A stretch of DNA of 64,000 nt from an uncultured Lachnospiraceae bacterium (GCA_947367855.1 CANBFE010000019.1:9040-73039); one strand, 5' to 3'. Numbered from the stretch's first letter, positions 53,530-63,458 are shown. The notes: generated from the letters alone by a model not told the origin. Program-made: numbers and translations.

Positions 53530-54584
53530 TAATACAGCTGTTGATTTTGTTTTTATTGCTTCTGGCAGTTCCCGTGGCAGTGGGGGAGCTGTTTATAAAG
53601 GCTGACGGCCTGGCCGGAAATCTGCTTTTCCGGTGGGTCAGCGGTCAGTTTCTGCTGTGGGCCGGATTTCAGCTCATCTGTGTTCCGCTTATCCTGCAGG
53701 AAAGGAGCTTCGGGTTTCTGGTGAAGCTGTTTTCGGGATATATATTGGCGCTGCTGCTTCTGGCGGCAGCAGCCAGGATAAGGCGCCCTCTGAAGGGAAG
53801 AGCCGGGCGGGTATGGCCTGCCGTGGGCGGACAGAGGATGCAGGGGCTGCCGGTGTGGCTGCTTTTCTGGGGAATGCTGCTGTTTCAACTGGTACAGGCG
53901 GTGCGGCTGTCCTATGGGGATACGGATGATGCCTATTATGTGGCTGTATCCTCCATAACCCAGAATGCGGACACCATGTACCAGAAGCTGCCCTATACAG
54001 GCGGGGCTACGATGCTGGACATCAGACATGGCCTGGCGCCCTTTCCTATCTGGATTTCCTATCTGGCAGAGCTGTCGGGCATGCAGGCCGTAATCGTGGC
54101 CAAAGTGGTGGTGCCCGTGGCTCTCATCGCCATGACCTATGCCATTTTCGGTCTCATTGGAAGGCTTCTTTTCCCGGAAAAGGGAAGACAGATGGCCCTG
54201 TTTCTGGTATTTACGGAAATTCTGGTTCTGTTTGGAAACACCTCCATCTACACAATGGAAAATTTCATGATAGCCAGAAGCAGGCAGGGAAAAGCTGCCC
54301 TGGGCAGCATAGTGATTCCCTTTCTGCTGCTTCTGATTTTGATCCTGCTTAAGAAAATGCAGGAGAAGGAAAGCATTTCACTGCGGTTCTGCCTGATGCT
54401 GGGAACGGTTACAGTGACCGGATGCCTCTGCAGTACCCTTGGGGCGCTGCTTGTCTGCCTGGCCATGGGGACTGCAGGACTGCTTGCTGCCCTGTGCTAC
54501 AAAAGGTACAGAGTGCTCATTCCCATGGCAGTGAGCTGTATACCCTGTATCGTTTATGCATGCTTATATCTGTTTTTTGACTGA
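53526..54584 (+). CDS. DUF6077-like membrane protein, second copy of the pair
   Basis: A 352-residue protein with about nine helices. It shows the DUF6077-like words 'SYGDTDDAYYVAVSSITQN', 'LPYTGGATMLDIRHGLAPF', 'VAKVVVPVALIAMTYAIFGL' and 'SRQGKAALGSIVIPFLLLL'. The acidic 'GDTDDAYY' after the fourth helix is a possible GT-C-type active loop. It is a paralogue of the protein at 13059-14042 and is followed, as there, by a smaller partner. It overlaps the upstream gene by four bases. Confidence 0.75.
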   Translation: MIIQLLILFLLLLAVPVAVGELFIKADGLAGNLLFRWVSGQFLLWAGFQLICVPLILQERSFGFLVKLFSGYILALLLLAAAARIRRPLKGRAGRVWPAVGGQRMQGLPVWLLFWGMLLFQLVQAVRLSYGDTDDAYYVAVSSITQNADTMYQKLPYTGGATMLDIRHGLAPFPIWISYLAELSGMQAVIVAKVVVPVALIAMTYAIFGLIGRLLFPEKGRQMALFLVFTEILVLFGNTSIYTMENFMIARSRQGKAALGSIVIPFLLLLILILLKKMQEKESISLRFCLMLGTVTVTGCLCSTLGALLVCLAMGTAGLLAALCYKRYRVLIPMAVSCIPCIVYACLYLFFD

Positions 54585-54595
54585 GGGGAGGCTGT

Positions 54596-55402
54596 ATGTG
54601 GAGAGATGTGATCGAGCTGTTTCAGGCATATATGGGCACGGGAATGATTGTCATATGGTACATGATCTCCCTGGTGTACCTGTGGATAAATGAAAAGAGA
54701 AAGGACCTGCGCATTCTGTTTCTGTATTTTCCGGTGATTCTGCTGCTTGTGTACTTTAACCCGCTGTTTGCCGGACTGGTGTACAGGGCGGCCGGGGGAG
54801 AGGTGTATTACCGCATTCTGTGGCTGCTTCCCGTAACCCTTACCATTGCCTATGCCTGTGTGCAGATCAGCAGGCGGATCGCCGGGACCCAGGCAGCACC
54901 GGGAAGTTTTTTTCATGGAAAGGAAGGTCTGCTGGCGGATCTGGCTGCCCTGTCCATGGCTGGGGCCGTTGCCGTGTCCGGCAGCCTGATATACAGCAGT
55001 CCGCTTTTCTCCAGGGCGGAGAATCTGTATCATGTGCCGGACAGCGTGGTTCATATCTGCGATGAAATCAATGTGCCGGGACGGGAGGTAATGGCAGTGT
55101 TTCCCATGGAACTGCTGCCCTATGTAAGGCAGTATTCCCCTGTCACATGCATGCCCTATGGCAGGGAAATGACTGTGGAGAGATGGGGATATTATCATCC
55201 CCTTGCGGAGGCCATGGAACAGGAAATCATCTCTCTGGAAACTCTGGTTCCCCTGGTCCGCCAGGCCGGATGCCATTACTGCATTTTCCGGGAGGACCAG
55301 AAACTGCAGGGCGATCCGGAGGATTACGGTTGGGTGGAATTCGGGAAAACTGACGGATATGTCATATACCGGGATCCTGCTACGGAGCTGGTGATTCCGT
55401 AG
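54596..55402 (+). CDS. Membrane protein partner, second copy of the pair
   Basis: A 268-residue protein with about four helices (residues 20-150) and an extracytoplasmic C-terminal part. It matches the protein at 14023-14904 in order: 'ILWLLPVTLTIAYACVQI', 'FPMELLPYVRQYS', 'MPYGREMTVERWG' and 'RQAGCHYCIFREDQ'. It starts 12 bases after the DUF6077-like protein. The last 23 bases overlap the convergent SGNH gene at 55380. Function unknown. Confidence 0.7.
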   Translation: MWRDVIELFQAYMGTGMIVIWYMISLVYLWINEKRKDLRILFLYFPVILLLVYFNPLFAGLVYRAAGGEVYYRILWLLPVTLTIAYACVQISRRIAGTQAAPGSFFHGKEGLLADLAALSMAGAVAVSGSLIYSSPLFSRAENLYHVPDSVVHICDEINVPGREVMAVFPMELLPYVRQYSPVTCMPYGREMTVERWGYYHPLAEAMEQEIISLETLVPLVRQAGCHYCIFREDQKLQGDPEDYGWVEFGKTDGYVIYRDPATELVIP

Positions 55403-56570
55403 CGGATCTGGAGGGATCCCTGTCACTGAAGTAGTTGAGCGCGTCCACAAAGCGCTGGGCTACTTTTTTTCTGCCCTCCAGGTTCAGGTGCAGGTGGTCG
55501 GTGAGATAGTCTTTGGCCTGGTCCTCATTGATGGTGCCGTACAGGTTGTCCACAAAGGTAACCTGCCTGGAGTTGCAGGAGGCATACTGCTTGATCACAT
55601 AGGTGCTCAGCACATCCTCCCCGTACCGCTGGATGTCGCTGCTGATATAGTTTCCGTTTTCGTCCAGACCATAGGCGTAGGCAGGGGACAGAACCATGAC
55701 GCGGATATGGGGGGCGCAGAAGCGCAGCAGTTCAATGGTGGCTTCCGTGCTGCCGGTAAACTGTGTGAGATCCGTGGCATCCCCGTCGTTGTACATGCCG
55801 TGTCCGGCCAGATAATCGCTGCCGTCATACATGAGGACTACCACGTCAACGTCGGCAAAATCCAGGGATTTCAGGGTGTCGAATACCTCCTGGGCTTCGG
55901 CAGGGGCGTCTTCGCCCAACGCCGCAACACCTGTCTGATAGTCCAGGTCAAAGGAGCGGGGAAAATCCATGCCAAGGGAGCACAGCCAGTAGGGATTAAA
56001 GATGTCCCAGGGATTGGCGTTGGCATCCAGCTCTGCAGCCCCCGCAGCCAGATAACTGCCGCTGACGGAACAGTTGTAAACTGTGGCGCCGGTCATTTCC
56101 CGGATCATATTGGCCAGATTGTCGGGGGAATCCCTGTCGTCCGCAAAGGGCGCGTTGCCCAGCAGCAGTATGGTGGATTCAGGTCCGTAATGCCTGTACT
56201 GGGGGTTGCCTTCGGCATCAAACAGGGGGAGTATGGTGTCGAAATTATCCTCATAGGTGCCGGGACCGTCCTTGAATATTTCGTCCAGGTCCACGAGTAC
56301 GCCGAAGTTCAGGATTTTATAAATGATGCCGCCGATAAAGAGCAGGAATACCAGGCCCAGCACCACATGGATATTGACATGGGAAAGAGGGCCCTTCTTT
56401 CCGGATTTTACGGGTTTTGCCACAGAGAGGGCCGGGGCAGAGCCTTCCGGGGAAGCCGAAACATTTGAAGCTTCTCCGGACGCGCCGGATTCCAGGTCTA
56501 TGATATCGATATCGGGTATGGGAAGAAGGCCTGCCTTCTGATTGTCGTTTGTATTTTTCCTGTTTTTCAT
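55380..56570 (-). CDS. SGNH-like membrane protein lacking the nucleophile
   Basis: A 396-residue protein with a ~60-residue cytoplasmic Ser/Glu/Pro-rich tail, one helix ('VNIHVVLGLVFLLFIGGIIYKI', described by its span 65-87) and an extracytoplasmic SGNH-like domain. At block I the expected Gly-Asp-Ser is Gly138-Asn139-Ala140 ('LLLGNAPFADD'), so no Ser nucleophile is present. Block III reads 'YDGSDYLAG', not the usual G-x-N-D. Block V keeps 'LTDHLHLNLEG'. It may be a non-catalytic binding or partner protein. The other two SGNH proteins here keep 'GDS'. A GGAG site lies before the ATG. Confidence 0.75.
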   Translation of the reverse strand: MKNRKNTNDNQKAGLLPIPDIDIIDLESGASGEASNVSASPEGSAPALSVAKPVKSGKKGPLSHVNIHVVLGLVFLLFIGGIIYKILNFGVLVDLDEIFKDGPGTYEDNFDTILPLFDAEGNPQYRHYGPESTILLLGNAPFADDRDSPDNLANMIREMTGATVYNCSVSGSYLAAGAAELDANANPWDIFNPYWLCSLGMDFPRSFDLDYQTGVAALGEDAPAEAQEVFDTLKSLDFADVDVVVLMYDGSDYLAGHGMYNDGDATDLTQFTGSTEATIELLRFCAPHIRVMVLSPAYAYGLDENGNYISSDIQRYGEDVLSTYVIKQYASCNSRQVTFVDNLYGTINEDQAKDYLTDHLHLNLEGRKKVAQRFVDALNYFSDRDPSRSATESPAP

Positions 56571-56600
56571 GTGGCTCTCCGTTTCTTTTTTATTACTACT

Positions 56601-56629
56601 ATTTTACTATTATGGGATTGGAAAGTCTA
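56601..56629 (-). promoter_or_regulatory. Candidate minus-strand promoter
   Basis: On the minus strand TAGACT (56629-56624), 17-base spacer, TAAAAT (56606-56601), upstream of the SGNH-like gene. Confidence 0.5.
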
Positions 56630-56685
56630 CATTATTAATACGATTTAAAAGATTTTAAGAAATTATGAAGAAAGGAAGTTGTCAC

Positions 56686-56714
56686 TTGAAGAAGCAGGCA
56701 CAAAATGCTATAAT
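56686..56714 (+). promoter_or_regulatory. Sigma-A promoter for GH25 gene
   Basis: TTGAAG (56686-56691), 17-base spacer, TATAAT (56709-56714), with TGC before the -10. It lies 45 bases before ATG 56760. Confidence 0.8.
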
Positions 56715-56759
56715 ATTACAAAATTGTTACGTTTGTGGTCTTGGGAGAGGATGGGTATT

Positions 56760-59700
56760 ATGAAAAATTTATTCCGTCGTGTCAGAGAGTCCGGTGAAGC
56801 CATGGAAAAGGCAGGCCGGGAAAAAGATGAATGGGAATATGACTGGGACGATGTGGGGGAGGAACCCTGTAGCCGGGAGACAGATGGCGATGCCTGGGAG
56901 GATGAGCTGCCGGAGGACGGGGAGGCGTTTTATGAAACCCCGGAGGAGGAAGAATATTACGCTGCAGAGGATTATTATGAGGCAGAAGAATACTGTGAGG
57001 CAGAGGAATACTGCGAGGCAGAGGATTATTATGAGGCAGAGGAAGACCGCTTTGTGGAGGATGACTCTGAGGATGCGCTGTATTACGCAGGAGAGGATTC
57101 CGGGGAAGAAGTATATTATGCAGAGGATGCATTAACGGATGCAGCAGGGAGGAAAAGGCAGACGCCTGCCTCCCGGGAAAACTTTCTGGCAAAGGTTGGA
57201 AGACTGTTTCACAGCATGGATGTAATGGACAGGGTGATGGTTGCGGCCGGAGTGGCAGTGCTTGTGATGGCCATTGTCACGGGAGCCGTATTTGTCAATT
57301 TCAATCTGACGAAAAGGCAGCTGTCCGATTTTGCCGATGTGGGTACCCAGCTGAACGGAATCAACCTGATAGGGGAGGCAGGTCTGCTGGCGGTAGCCAA
57401 TGTGCAGATGGCAAAGTTCAACGGGATAACGCCGCCTCCGGAGGAGGAACCCGGGAAAGACTACAACGAGACAGGCTATGAGAGGGAAGTGGCCGTTGAA
57501 CCTGATTTTACATCGGTTCAGAAAGACCTGAAGATAAAGTTTGTCAACCGGAAAAACGAAAAACTGGTTGCAAATGTACCTTTTTCCGTAGCAGTTACGG
57601 ATCCGGAGGGAAAGTCCCATATCTGGTCCGACGACGATATGGACGGCATTATCTACAAGAAGGATATCGCGCCGGGTACATATGAGGTGGCCATGGAGCC
57701 TCTGACAGATGAAAAATATGCCGGATACACCCTTTTTACGGACAAACGTTCCGTGGAAGTGAAGAAGGAGATTTCCTACAACAAGGTAGACGTGGCGAAT
57801 GAAGTGAAGAAGGAAAGCGAGATAAACGCTGCCCTGGAGGATACCCGGAAAAACGAAACCGTGGTGGAATCGGCCCTGGAGGATACCGTGGCCTGGGTGG
57901 AGAGCAAGGTGATCTCGGCCACCTATCATGAGGTGGCAAAGAACACCATTCCGGACCCGCTGACCCTTTCCGTGGCCAGAGGAATCTTATACATGAGCGG
58001 ACAGGATGTGGCCGGGGGTTCTGCGGCAGAGGAAAGTAAGGAGCGCACAGCGGAAGACAGCTCACAGGGAGACACCGGGTTACCGGAGGAGCAGGAGCCG
58101 GAGGGAACGGAGGAAACGACTTCGGAACCTACCCAGGCACCCACACCGGAGCCGACGCCGGAGCCAACGTCCACACCGGAGCCGACGCCGGAACCGACAC
58201 CCACCCAGGCGCCCACACCGGAGCCGACACCGGAACCTACGCCCACCCAGGCACCCACGCCGGAACCTACGCCCACCCAGGCACCCACACCGGAACCTAC
58301 GCCGACGCCCACACAGACGCCCACACCGGAGCCGACCCCAACGCAGCCGCCTGCGCTTTCCAAGGGGACAGTGGCAGTCATGCCTGCAACGCTGAATGGA
58401 ACGCCGGGGATGACCCTGGCTGCAATGGCTGCAGCGTCAGGATTTACACCCGGACATAAAATTGTATACTCTGCGGCGTCAGCCGACGGCGCTGTGGCTA
58501 CGGCAGCAGTTGACGACCGGGGTAATATCAATGTGACGATGGTGGCTGCGGGAACCACGACTGTTACCATAACGGCAAATTATGAGAACGGCACGGCGGA
58601 GACCCAGGCGTCCGCCTCCATCCAGGTAACCGTGGCTGCAGGAAACCGCAGCATAAAGCTGGATAAGGAAGCAGTGACAGTGTTCACCCAGACTCCTGTA
58701 GTTCTTCAGGCGGAAGTCATCAACGCATTTTCCGGCACATCGCCCGTGACGGCGCAGTCATCGGATACAGGCATTGCCACCGTAAGCGTGGAAGGAAGAA
58801 ACATCACGGTAAACGGCGTTGCGGAAGGCGTTGCGGTTATCACCGTAAGGCATCTGGAAAACGGCCAGGAGGTCAGCGCCACCTGCGCAGTCACAGTAAA
58901 GATGCATCCCAGGGAGGATAAGCTTACGCTGCTGAAGGATGCGGGCGGTGAGCAGCTCTATGTGATGGAAGGCAATAACTACAGGGAGGCCGTGAGGGCT
59001 GACTACTATACGGCTGAAAAGTTTTTTGTCAAAGGCGATGCAAAGTACACAGGATGGCAGACCCTGGACGGGAAGGTCTATTACTTTACTGCAGACGGCA
59101 GCAGGGTTACCGGGGAGCAGGTTATCCAGGGGGCAAAGTACAATTTTGCCAGTGACGGCGCGCTGGTGACGGGAAGCAACGGAAGCCAGGGAATTGACGT
59201 TTCCAAATGGAACGGCTCCATTGACTGGAATGCGGTGAAGAATTCGGGAATTACCTTTGTGATCATCCGGTGCGGATACAGAGGGTCCGCAGAAGGCAAA
59301 CTGATAGAAGATCCCAAATTTGAAACCAACATAAAGGGAGCCTCGGCTGCAGGGCTGAAGGTGGGAGTATATTTCTTCTCCCAGGCAGTGAGTGAGGTGG
59401 AGGCGGTGGAAGAGGCTTCCATGGTTTTGGACCAGATCAGCCGGTACAAGATTTCCTATCCTGTTTTTCTGGATGTGGAAGCCAGCGGCGGCCGGGGAGA
59501 TAAGATCGACAAGACCACCAGAACAGCAGTGTGCAGGGCATTCTGCCAGACCATTCAGAATTCAGGTTATACGGCAGGCGTTTATTCCAATAAAGTATGG
59601 CTTGAGAGCAAGATCGACGCGGGCAGCCTCAGCGCATACAAGATCTGGCTGGCGCAGTATGCAGCCAGTCCCTCGTACAAGGGCAGATATGATCTGTGGC

Positions 59701-59774
59701 AGTACAGGTCTAACGGAAGTGTCAGCGGCGTCAGCGGACAGGTGGATATGAATATCAGTTATCTTGGTTATTGA
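56760..59774 (+). CDS. Membrane-anchored GH25 muramidase
   Basis: A 1004-residue type II membrane protein. Residues 1-155 are cytoplasmic and very acidic ('[20 protein letters not shown]' repeats). One helix lies at about 160-181. The outer part has a Pro/Thr/Glu linker (about 454-528, '[11 protein letters not shown]' repeats), an Ig-like (Big_2-type) region (about 537-714), a choline-binding-like repeat ('[21 protein letters not shown]', about 757-790; listed as key residues W, Y, G) and a GH25 domain (about 811-1003) with '[13 protein letters not shown]' and the catalytic 'FLDVEASGG' Asp-x-Glu. GH25 enzymes cut peptidoglycan between MurNAc and GlcNAc. ATG 56760 has GAGAGG upstream; an upstream TTG lies in the promoter. 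Confidence 0.88.
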   Translation: MKNLFRRVRESGEAMEKAGREKDEWEYDWDDVGEEPCSRETDGDAWEDELPEDGEAFYETPEEEEYYAAEDYYEAEEYCEAEEYCEAEDYYEAEEDRFVEDDSEDALYYAGEDSGEEVYYAEDALTDAAGRKRQTPASRENFLAKVGRLFHSMDVMDRVMVAAGVAVLVMAIVTGAVFVNFNLTKRQLSDFADVGTQLNGINLIGEAGLLAVANVQMAKFNGITPPPEEEPGKDYNETGYEREVAVEPDFTSVQKDLKIKFVNRKNEKLVANVPFSVAVTDPEGKSHIWSDDDMDGIIYKKDIAPGTYEVAMEPLTDEKYAGYTLFTDKRSVEVKKEISYNKVDVANEVKKESEINAALEDTRKNETVVESALEDTVAWVESKVISATYHEVAKNTIPDPLTLSVARGILYMSGQDVAGGSAAEESKERTAEDSSQGDTGLPEEQEPEGTEETTSEPTQAPTPEPTPEPTSTPEPTPEPTPTQAPTPEPTPEPTPTQAPTPEPTPTQAPTPEPTPTPTQTPTPEPTPTQPPALSKGTVAVMPATLNGTPGMTLAAMAAASGFTPGHKIVYSAASADGAVATAAVDDRGNINVTMVAAGTTTVTITANYENGTAETQASASIQVTVAAGNRSIKLDKEAVTVFTQTPVVLQAEVINAFSGTSPVTAQSSDTGIATVSVEGRNITVNGVAEGVAVITVRHLENGQEVSATCAVTVKMHPREDKLTLLKDAGGEQLYVMEGNNYREAVRADYYTAEKFFVKGDAKYTGWQTLDGKVYYFTADGSRVTGEQVIQGAKYNFASDGALVTGSNGSQGIDVSKWNGSIDWNAVKNSGITFVIIRCGYRGSAEGKLIEDPKFETNIKGASAAGLKVGVYFFSQAVSEVEAVEEASMVLDQISRYKISYPVFLDVEASGGRGDKIDKTTRTAVCRAFCQTIQNSGYTAGVYSNKVWLESKIDAGSLSAYKIWLAQYAASPSYKGRYDLWQYRSNGSVSGVSGQVDMNISYLGY

Positions 59775-59791
59775 TCCGGATGCAGAAACAG

Positions 59792-59861
59792 AAACCTGCG
59801 CCTGGTGAAGTGTTGCTCCATGGGTTGCCTGTGAGTAACATTTCTCCGGGGGCAGGTTTTT
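59792..59861 (+). terminator. Long terminator after GH25 gene
   Basis: Arms starting AAACCTGC (59792) and ending GCAGGTTT (59861 region) pair, with a second run of partial pairing inside (GTGTTGCTC with GAGTAACAT) around a short loop. TTTTT follows at 59857-59861. Confidence 0.7.
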
Positions 59862-59875
59862 CTTGCCAAAAAAAG

Positions 59876-59904
59876 TTGCTAAGTATGAAAATACATGGTA
59901 AACT
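59876..59904 (+). promoter_or_regulatory. Candidate promoter for the radical SAM cassette
   Basis: TTGCTA (59876-59881), 17-base spacer, TAAACT (59899-59904), 47 bases before ATG 59951. It follows the terminator directly. Confidence 0.6.
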
Positions 59905-59950
59905 ATACGCAGTAGCGACTACTAATGATGTTTAAAGAATGGAGGCTGAT

Positions 59951-59992
59951 ATGAAACGCTTTGTCTTTGATAATTTAGTGTATAAGCCGTGA
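59951..59992 (+). other. 13-codon open frame, likely the true N-terminus of the first radical SAM protein
   Basis: ATG 59951 follows GGAGG by five bases and reads MKRFVFDNLVYKP then TGA. The next radical SAM frame has no good ribosome site of its own and lies in the +1 frame. Its first residues after the TGA (ETITKDAL) join naturally. The second radical SAM protein starts 'MKLIYNLVVIDLK', which resembles MKRFVFDNLVY. This points to a frameshift in the first gene, though a 13-residue peptide is also possible. Confidence 0.55.
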
Positions 59993-60011
59993 AACCATTA
60001 CAAAAGATGCG

Positions 60012-61250
60012 TTGGATAAACTGATTTTGATAGAGGGAAGACTTGATGCCGGAAAAGATCTTTCGGGTGAAGAAGAGAGTTTTCTGGAACAGTTTCATGA
60101 GAAAAAACAGATATTGCCGCCAGAGATTATGGAAGAGGTAGACAGACGGTTGGAGAAGGAATCCGAACTTCATCTGTCAAAATTTCCAGTCAGGGGTGTT
60201 ACCTTTAATATCACACATAGTTGTAATTTTCGCTGTGACTATTGCTATCAAAGAAAATATAAAGATAAACCGGAGTATGGTTTCAATATGAGTGTGGAGG
60301 ATATTGTTTCTTTTATGGAATATCTTAAACTGCCGTATTTTGATGATACCGGCTTCGAAGAGATTGTGGTGAGCGGTGGGGAATCGCTTCTCCCGTCTAA
60401 CATTGATGTGATTAATTATATTTGTAAGCATGTACCGGCGGAAAAGAAAGTATTATTTACGAATGGCATTAATATTTTACAATATAAAGATAAGGTTCTG
60501 TTTGAAGCTTTTGATGAAGTCCAGTTATCCCTTGACGGTCCGGATGCTGTGATCCGGCAGGTAAACCATTGCGGGGAAGCGTTTAATAAAATTATTGACG
60601 GAATCAGATACCTGCAGCAGATGAACAAGCGGATCAGGATAGTAACCATGTGGACAAAGGAGCTGCGCAGCCATATTACGGAATACATAGAATTGCTGAA
60701 GGAAAGCAGAATCCTGGAACATCCGGGCACGACAATAAAGTTTGTTTTGGCCAGGGATTATTATACAAGAAGCAGTATAGACAGAGAGTTTTACACCTGG
60801 GATGAAATAGTGGAAGATTTGGAAAGATACCGGCCTCTTTTTCGCGAGATCAACAGTTATTTGGAGATTTCCTCGGAGATCGGGAGACTGGGAGGGCTTC
60901 TGCACAGACCTGTAAATGAAAGGCGTAATCTGAAATACAATGTATGTGACATCACAAAATCGATTCCCATGGTACTTGAACCAAACGGGGATATATACTG
61001 GTGCCTGTGCCTGGACGGTGAAGCCGGTAAAATAGGAAACTATAAAGATAAATCTTTTGATTGGGATAAAGTGGAAAAAATGGGAAGCAGAACAATATAT
61101 AAAGTGGAACAGTGCAGGCAGTGCAGGCTGCGATACTTATGTGGAGGGGGCTGTATTCTTCCGCTGACAAGCGGCGGCGAGGTTTACCGGCCGGTATGCG
61201 AACCATGGAATGATCCGTTTGTCTGGGAAAATCTGGAGAAAATTGTATAG
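60012..61250 (+). CDS. Radical SAM/SPASM protein 1 (start probably frameshifted)
   Basis: As read from TTG 60012 it has 412 residues. The radical SAM core has the 4Fe-4S motif Cys71-x3-Cys75-x2-Cys78 in 'CNFRCDYCYQ' and 'VVSGGESLL'. The C-terminal SPASM-type cluster region has 'WCLCLDGEAGKIGNY', 'CRQCRLRYLCGGGC' and 'PVCEPW', enough Cys for extra clusters. Such enzymes modify ribosomally made peptides (thioether, epimer, C-C links) or carry out related anaerobic sulfatase work. Composition is AT-rich against the rest. It overlaps nothing and lies 11 bases before the second radical SAM gene. The substrate is not evident. Confidence 0.85.
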   Translation: MDKLILIEGRLDAGKDLSGEEESFLEQFHEKKQILPPEIMEEVDRRLEKESELHLSKFPVRGVTFNITHSCNFRCDYCYQRKYKDKPEYGFNMSVEDIVSFMEYLKLPYFDDTGFEEIVVSGGESLLPSNIDVINYICKHVPAEKKVLFTNGINILQYKDKVLFEAFDEVQLSLDGPDAVIRQVNHCGEAFNKIIDGIRYLQQMNKRIRIVTMWTKELRSHITEYIELLKESRILEHPGTTIKFVLARDYYTRSSIDREFYTWDEIVEDLERYRPLFREINSYLEISSEIGRLGGLLHRPVNERRNLKYNVCDITKSIPMVLEPNGDIYWCLCLDGEAGKIGNYKDKSFDWDKVEKMGSRTIYKVEQCRQCRLRYLCGGGCILPLTSGGEVYRPVCEPWNDPFVWENLEKIV

Positions 61251-61261
61251 GGGGGAGTCTG

Positions 61262-62563
61262 ATGAAATTAATTTATAATCTGGTTGTGATTGATTTGAAA
61301 AACGATGATGGGGATATTTTACTTGCCAATGGTATCAATGGGCTTGTGGATGTGGTTCACAGGAAAGAACGGGAAATTATTGAGAAATGGATGCAGCAGG
61401 AAGAAATTATTCCTGAAGGAGAAGAAGAGAAGAAACTGTATGCTTTACTGGAAAAGCGGCAATATATCCTTCCGGAGGCGGAAGAGGAGAGATTAAAGAA
61501 TCAGATCATCGAAAAGCTGAGAGTGCGCAATCAGCAGAGAAAACCGAATTCGGTATGCTTTGTCCTGACTTATGGCTGCAATTTTCACTGTCCGTATTGC
61601 TATGAAAATGCAGTTAAAAGAGAGAAGCGGATGACGGTTGAGATGATAGATAAAGTGTTTGAAATCTGCCCGGAGCTAAAACATATCACGTTATTTGGCG
61701 GGGAACCCTTCCTGCCTGAAAACAGGGAGATTGTAAGATATATTTTCCAAAAGGCGCCTGAAGTGGAGTATAGTGCGATTACAAATGGATTTTACCTGGA
61801 AGAATATATGGATTTATTGTCCACAGTTCGATTTACCAATATCCAGGTTACACTTGACGGTACAGAAGAAAAACATAATGAAACCCGTTTTCAGGTAAAG
61901 GGGCAGCCCACTTATGGCAAGATTATATCAGGGATTCAAAAATGTCTGTCTGCTGATATACCTGTTACCATACGGATGAACTTGTCTTCAGAAAACTTGG
62001 AAGAAATCATGCAGGAAAAATCCCTTATTGAATCAACCGAGTGGGGAAGAAAAGTAAGATTTGAAATACAGCCGCTATTTCAATGTGGAAGCGACGAGGG
62101 AAACAGACTTTATAAGACATTGATGGAACAGGATGCAAAAGGTACACAGGGAGCAAATCAGATATTGACGAAAACGCTGCCGCTGTTTTCTTTCTTATAT
62201 AACGGAACTCGACTCCGTCCCGTTATCAGGGCATGTGATCCGGAGGGCGTAAAGTGTTTTTATGATCCCTATGGTGATATATATAACTGTATCCTTGCTG
62301 TGGGGCAGAAAGAGAAGGCTGTCGGTACTTATTTTCCGGAGCTTCAGATGAAAGAAAAAAGCTTTTTAACAAGGGACATTACCAAAATAAAAGAGTGCCG
62401 AACCTGCAAAAACGCGCTGTTTTGTGGCGGTGGGTGTCCAAATGGCATTCCTGTTGACCGGGACATTTATTCTCCCAACTGCTATAATTTTTATAATGAC
62501 GTCCAAAACAGGATACCTGATATTTTCAGGCTGAGGCAGAAGGGAGAAGAAAATGAGGAGTAA
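61262..62563 (+). CDS. Radical SAM/SPASM protein 2
   Basis: A 433-residue protein with the radical SAM motif Cys106-x3-Cys110-x2-Cys113 in 'CNFHCPYCYE', 'TLFGGEPFLP' and a C-terminal 'CRTCKNALFCGGGCPNG' with a final Cys in 'SPNCYNF'. The N-terminal ~100 residues precede the barrel and look like an extra recognition domain, as in peptide maturases. It has related but not identical sequence to the first enzyme, so it is an older duplicate or a partner with a different reaction. It overlaps the M55 gene by 11 bases. Confidence 0.87.
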   Translation: MKLIYNLVVIDLKNDDGDILLANGINGLVDVVHRKEREIIEKWMQQEEIIPEGEEEKKLYALLEKRQYILPEAEEERLKNQIIEKLRVRNQQRKPNSVCFVLTYGCNFHCPYCYENAVKREKRMTVEMIDKVFEICPELKHITLFGGEPFLPENREIVRYIFQKAPEVEYSAITNGFYLEEYMDLLSTVRFTNIQVTLDGTEEKHNETRFQVKGQPTYGKIISGIQKCLSADIPVTIRMNLSSENLEEIMQEKSLIESTEWGRKVRFEIQPLFQCGSDEGNRLYKTLMEQDAKGTQGANQILTKTLPLFSFLYNGTRLRPVIRACDPEGVKCFYDPYGDIYNCILAVGQKEKAVGTYFPELQMKEKSFLTRDITKIKECRTCKNALFCGGGCPNGIPVDRDIYSPNCYNFYNDVQNRIPDIFRLRQKGEENEE

Positions 62564-63458
62564 CGTTCTGATTATCGCAGATATGGAAGGCTGTCCGGGA
62601 ATAACAGATATGAGGCAGTACGATGACTGCAGGGAAAAAATGATTGAAGAAACAGAACGTGTCATTCGGGCAGTAGAAAACTGCAGTAATGCATGCATAA
62701 CGGTGGCAGACTGCCATAATTACGGAAAAAATATTGTGGAGTATTTTTCAGGTAAAGGTTATGTATGCTGTGAACATATCTGGTCAATAAAAAATGTAGA
62801 AAAATACGATTGCGCCATGTTAATTGGATTTCATCCGAAGAAGGGAGAGGATGGATTTTGTCCGCATACGCTCAGACCGGATGTGGATGAACTTTTTTTG
62901 GGGGAAAAGAGTATTGGGGAAGTTGAGCTGTTGATAAACTGGCTCGCTGGATATGGCGTTCCGGTGGTCTTCGTCAGTGGGGACAGTGCAGTAAAGAAAG
63001 AATTGAATGGATATAACTGTGTATTTTATGTGGCAGACAGAACCGGAGAGAAGGTATCTGACCGTCATGCGTTGTTGGAGTATATGCTTCCCAGTATAAA
63101 AATGGCATTGGACTTGCCCGGAAACAAAGAAGTATGTTATAACGATTCTGTGATTAAGGTAAAGTTAGAAAGAGAGAACTGCTATAAATGGCTGCCCGGT
63201 GAAATATTCTCAATAGAGAATGGAATGGTGGTTTTTCCTGATACAGAAAAGTTTATTTCATCCCTTCTTCCTTTCTGCGAGTTCCTGAATCTTGCAGAGG
63301 GGTATCAAAGATTACGGCTAAAACATTTGGGGAAGAAGATAAGAGAAAATTATGCATGTGTGGAGAAAGACAGCAGAGGTAATCAATTGTTGAAAGAAAA
63401 GGAGTGGAGGGCGTTATCGGATGATGAGATAGGCTATTTATACAGGTTGCTGAAATAA
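62553..63458 (+). CDS. M55 family D-aminopeptidase (DppA-like)
   Basis: A 301-residue protein with all known DppA active-site positions in order: Asp10 and Glu12 ('IIADMEGCPGIT'), His55 ('VADCHNYGKN'), His94 ('IGFHPKKGE'), the catalytic His105 ('FCPHTLRP') and Glu123 ('SIGEVELLIN'). DppA removes D-amino acids from peptides with two zinc ions. The C-terminal ~90 residues are longer and not typical. It starts in overlap with the radical SAM gene, so the three are translated together. Substrates may be D-residue-containing peptides, such as wall peptides or a modified product of the radical SAM enzymes. Confidence 0.85.
   Translation: MRSNVLIIADMEGCPGITDMRQYDDCREKMIEETERVIRAVENCSNACITVADCHNYGKNIVEYFSGKGYVCCEHIWSIKNVEKYDCAMLIGFHPKKGEDGFCPHTLRPDVDELFLGEKSIGEVELLINWLAGYGVPVVFVSGDSAVKKELNGYNCVFYVADRTGEKVSDRHALLEYMLPSIKMALDLPGNKEVCYNDSVIKVKLERENCYKWLPGEIFSIENGMVVFPDTEKFISSLLPFCEFLNLAEGYQRLRLKHLGKKIRENYACVEKDSRGNQLLKEKEWRALSDDEIGYLYRLLK

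Noticed and set aside
56679..56759. Upstream extension of the GH25 gene from TTG
   Set aside because: The TTG lies upstream of the -35 and -10 of a strong promoter, so the translated start must be at or after 56751.
59882..59935. 16-residue frame MKIHGKLYAVATTNDV
   Set aside because: It overlaps the promoter and has no ribosome site.
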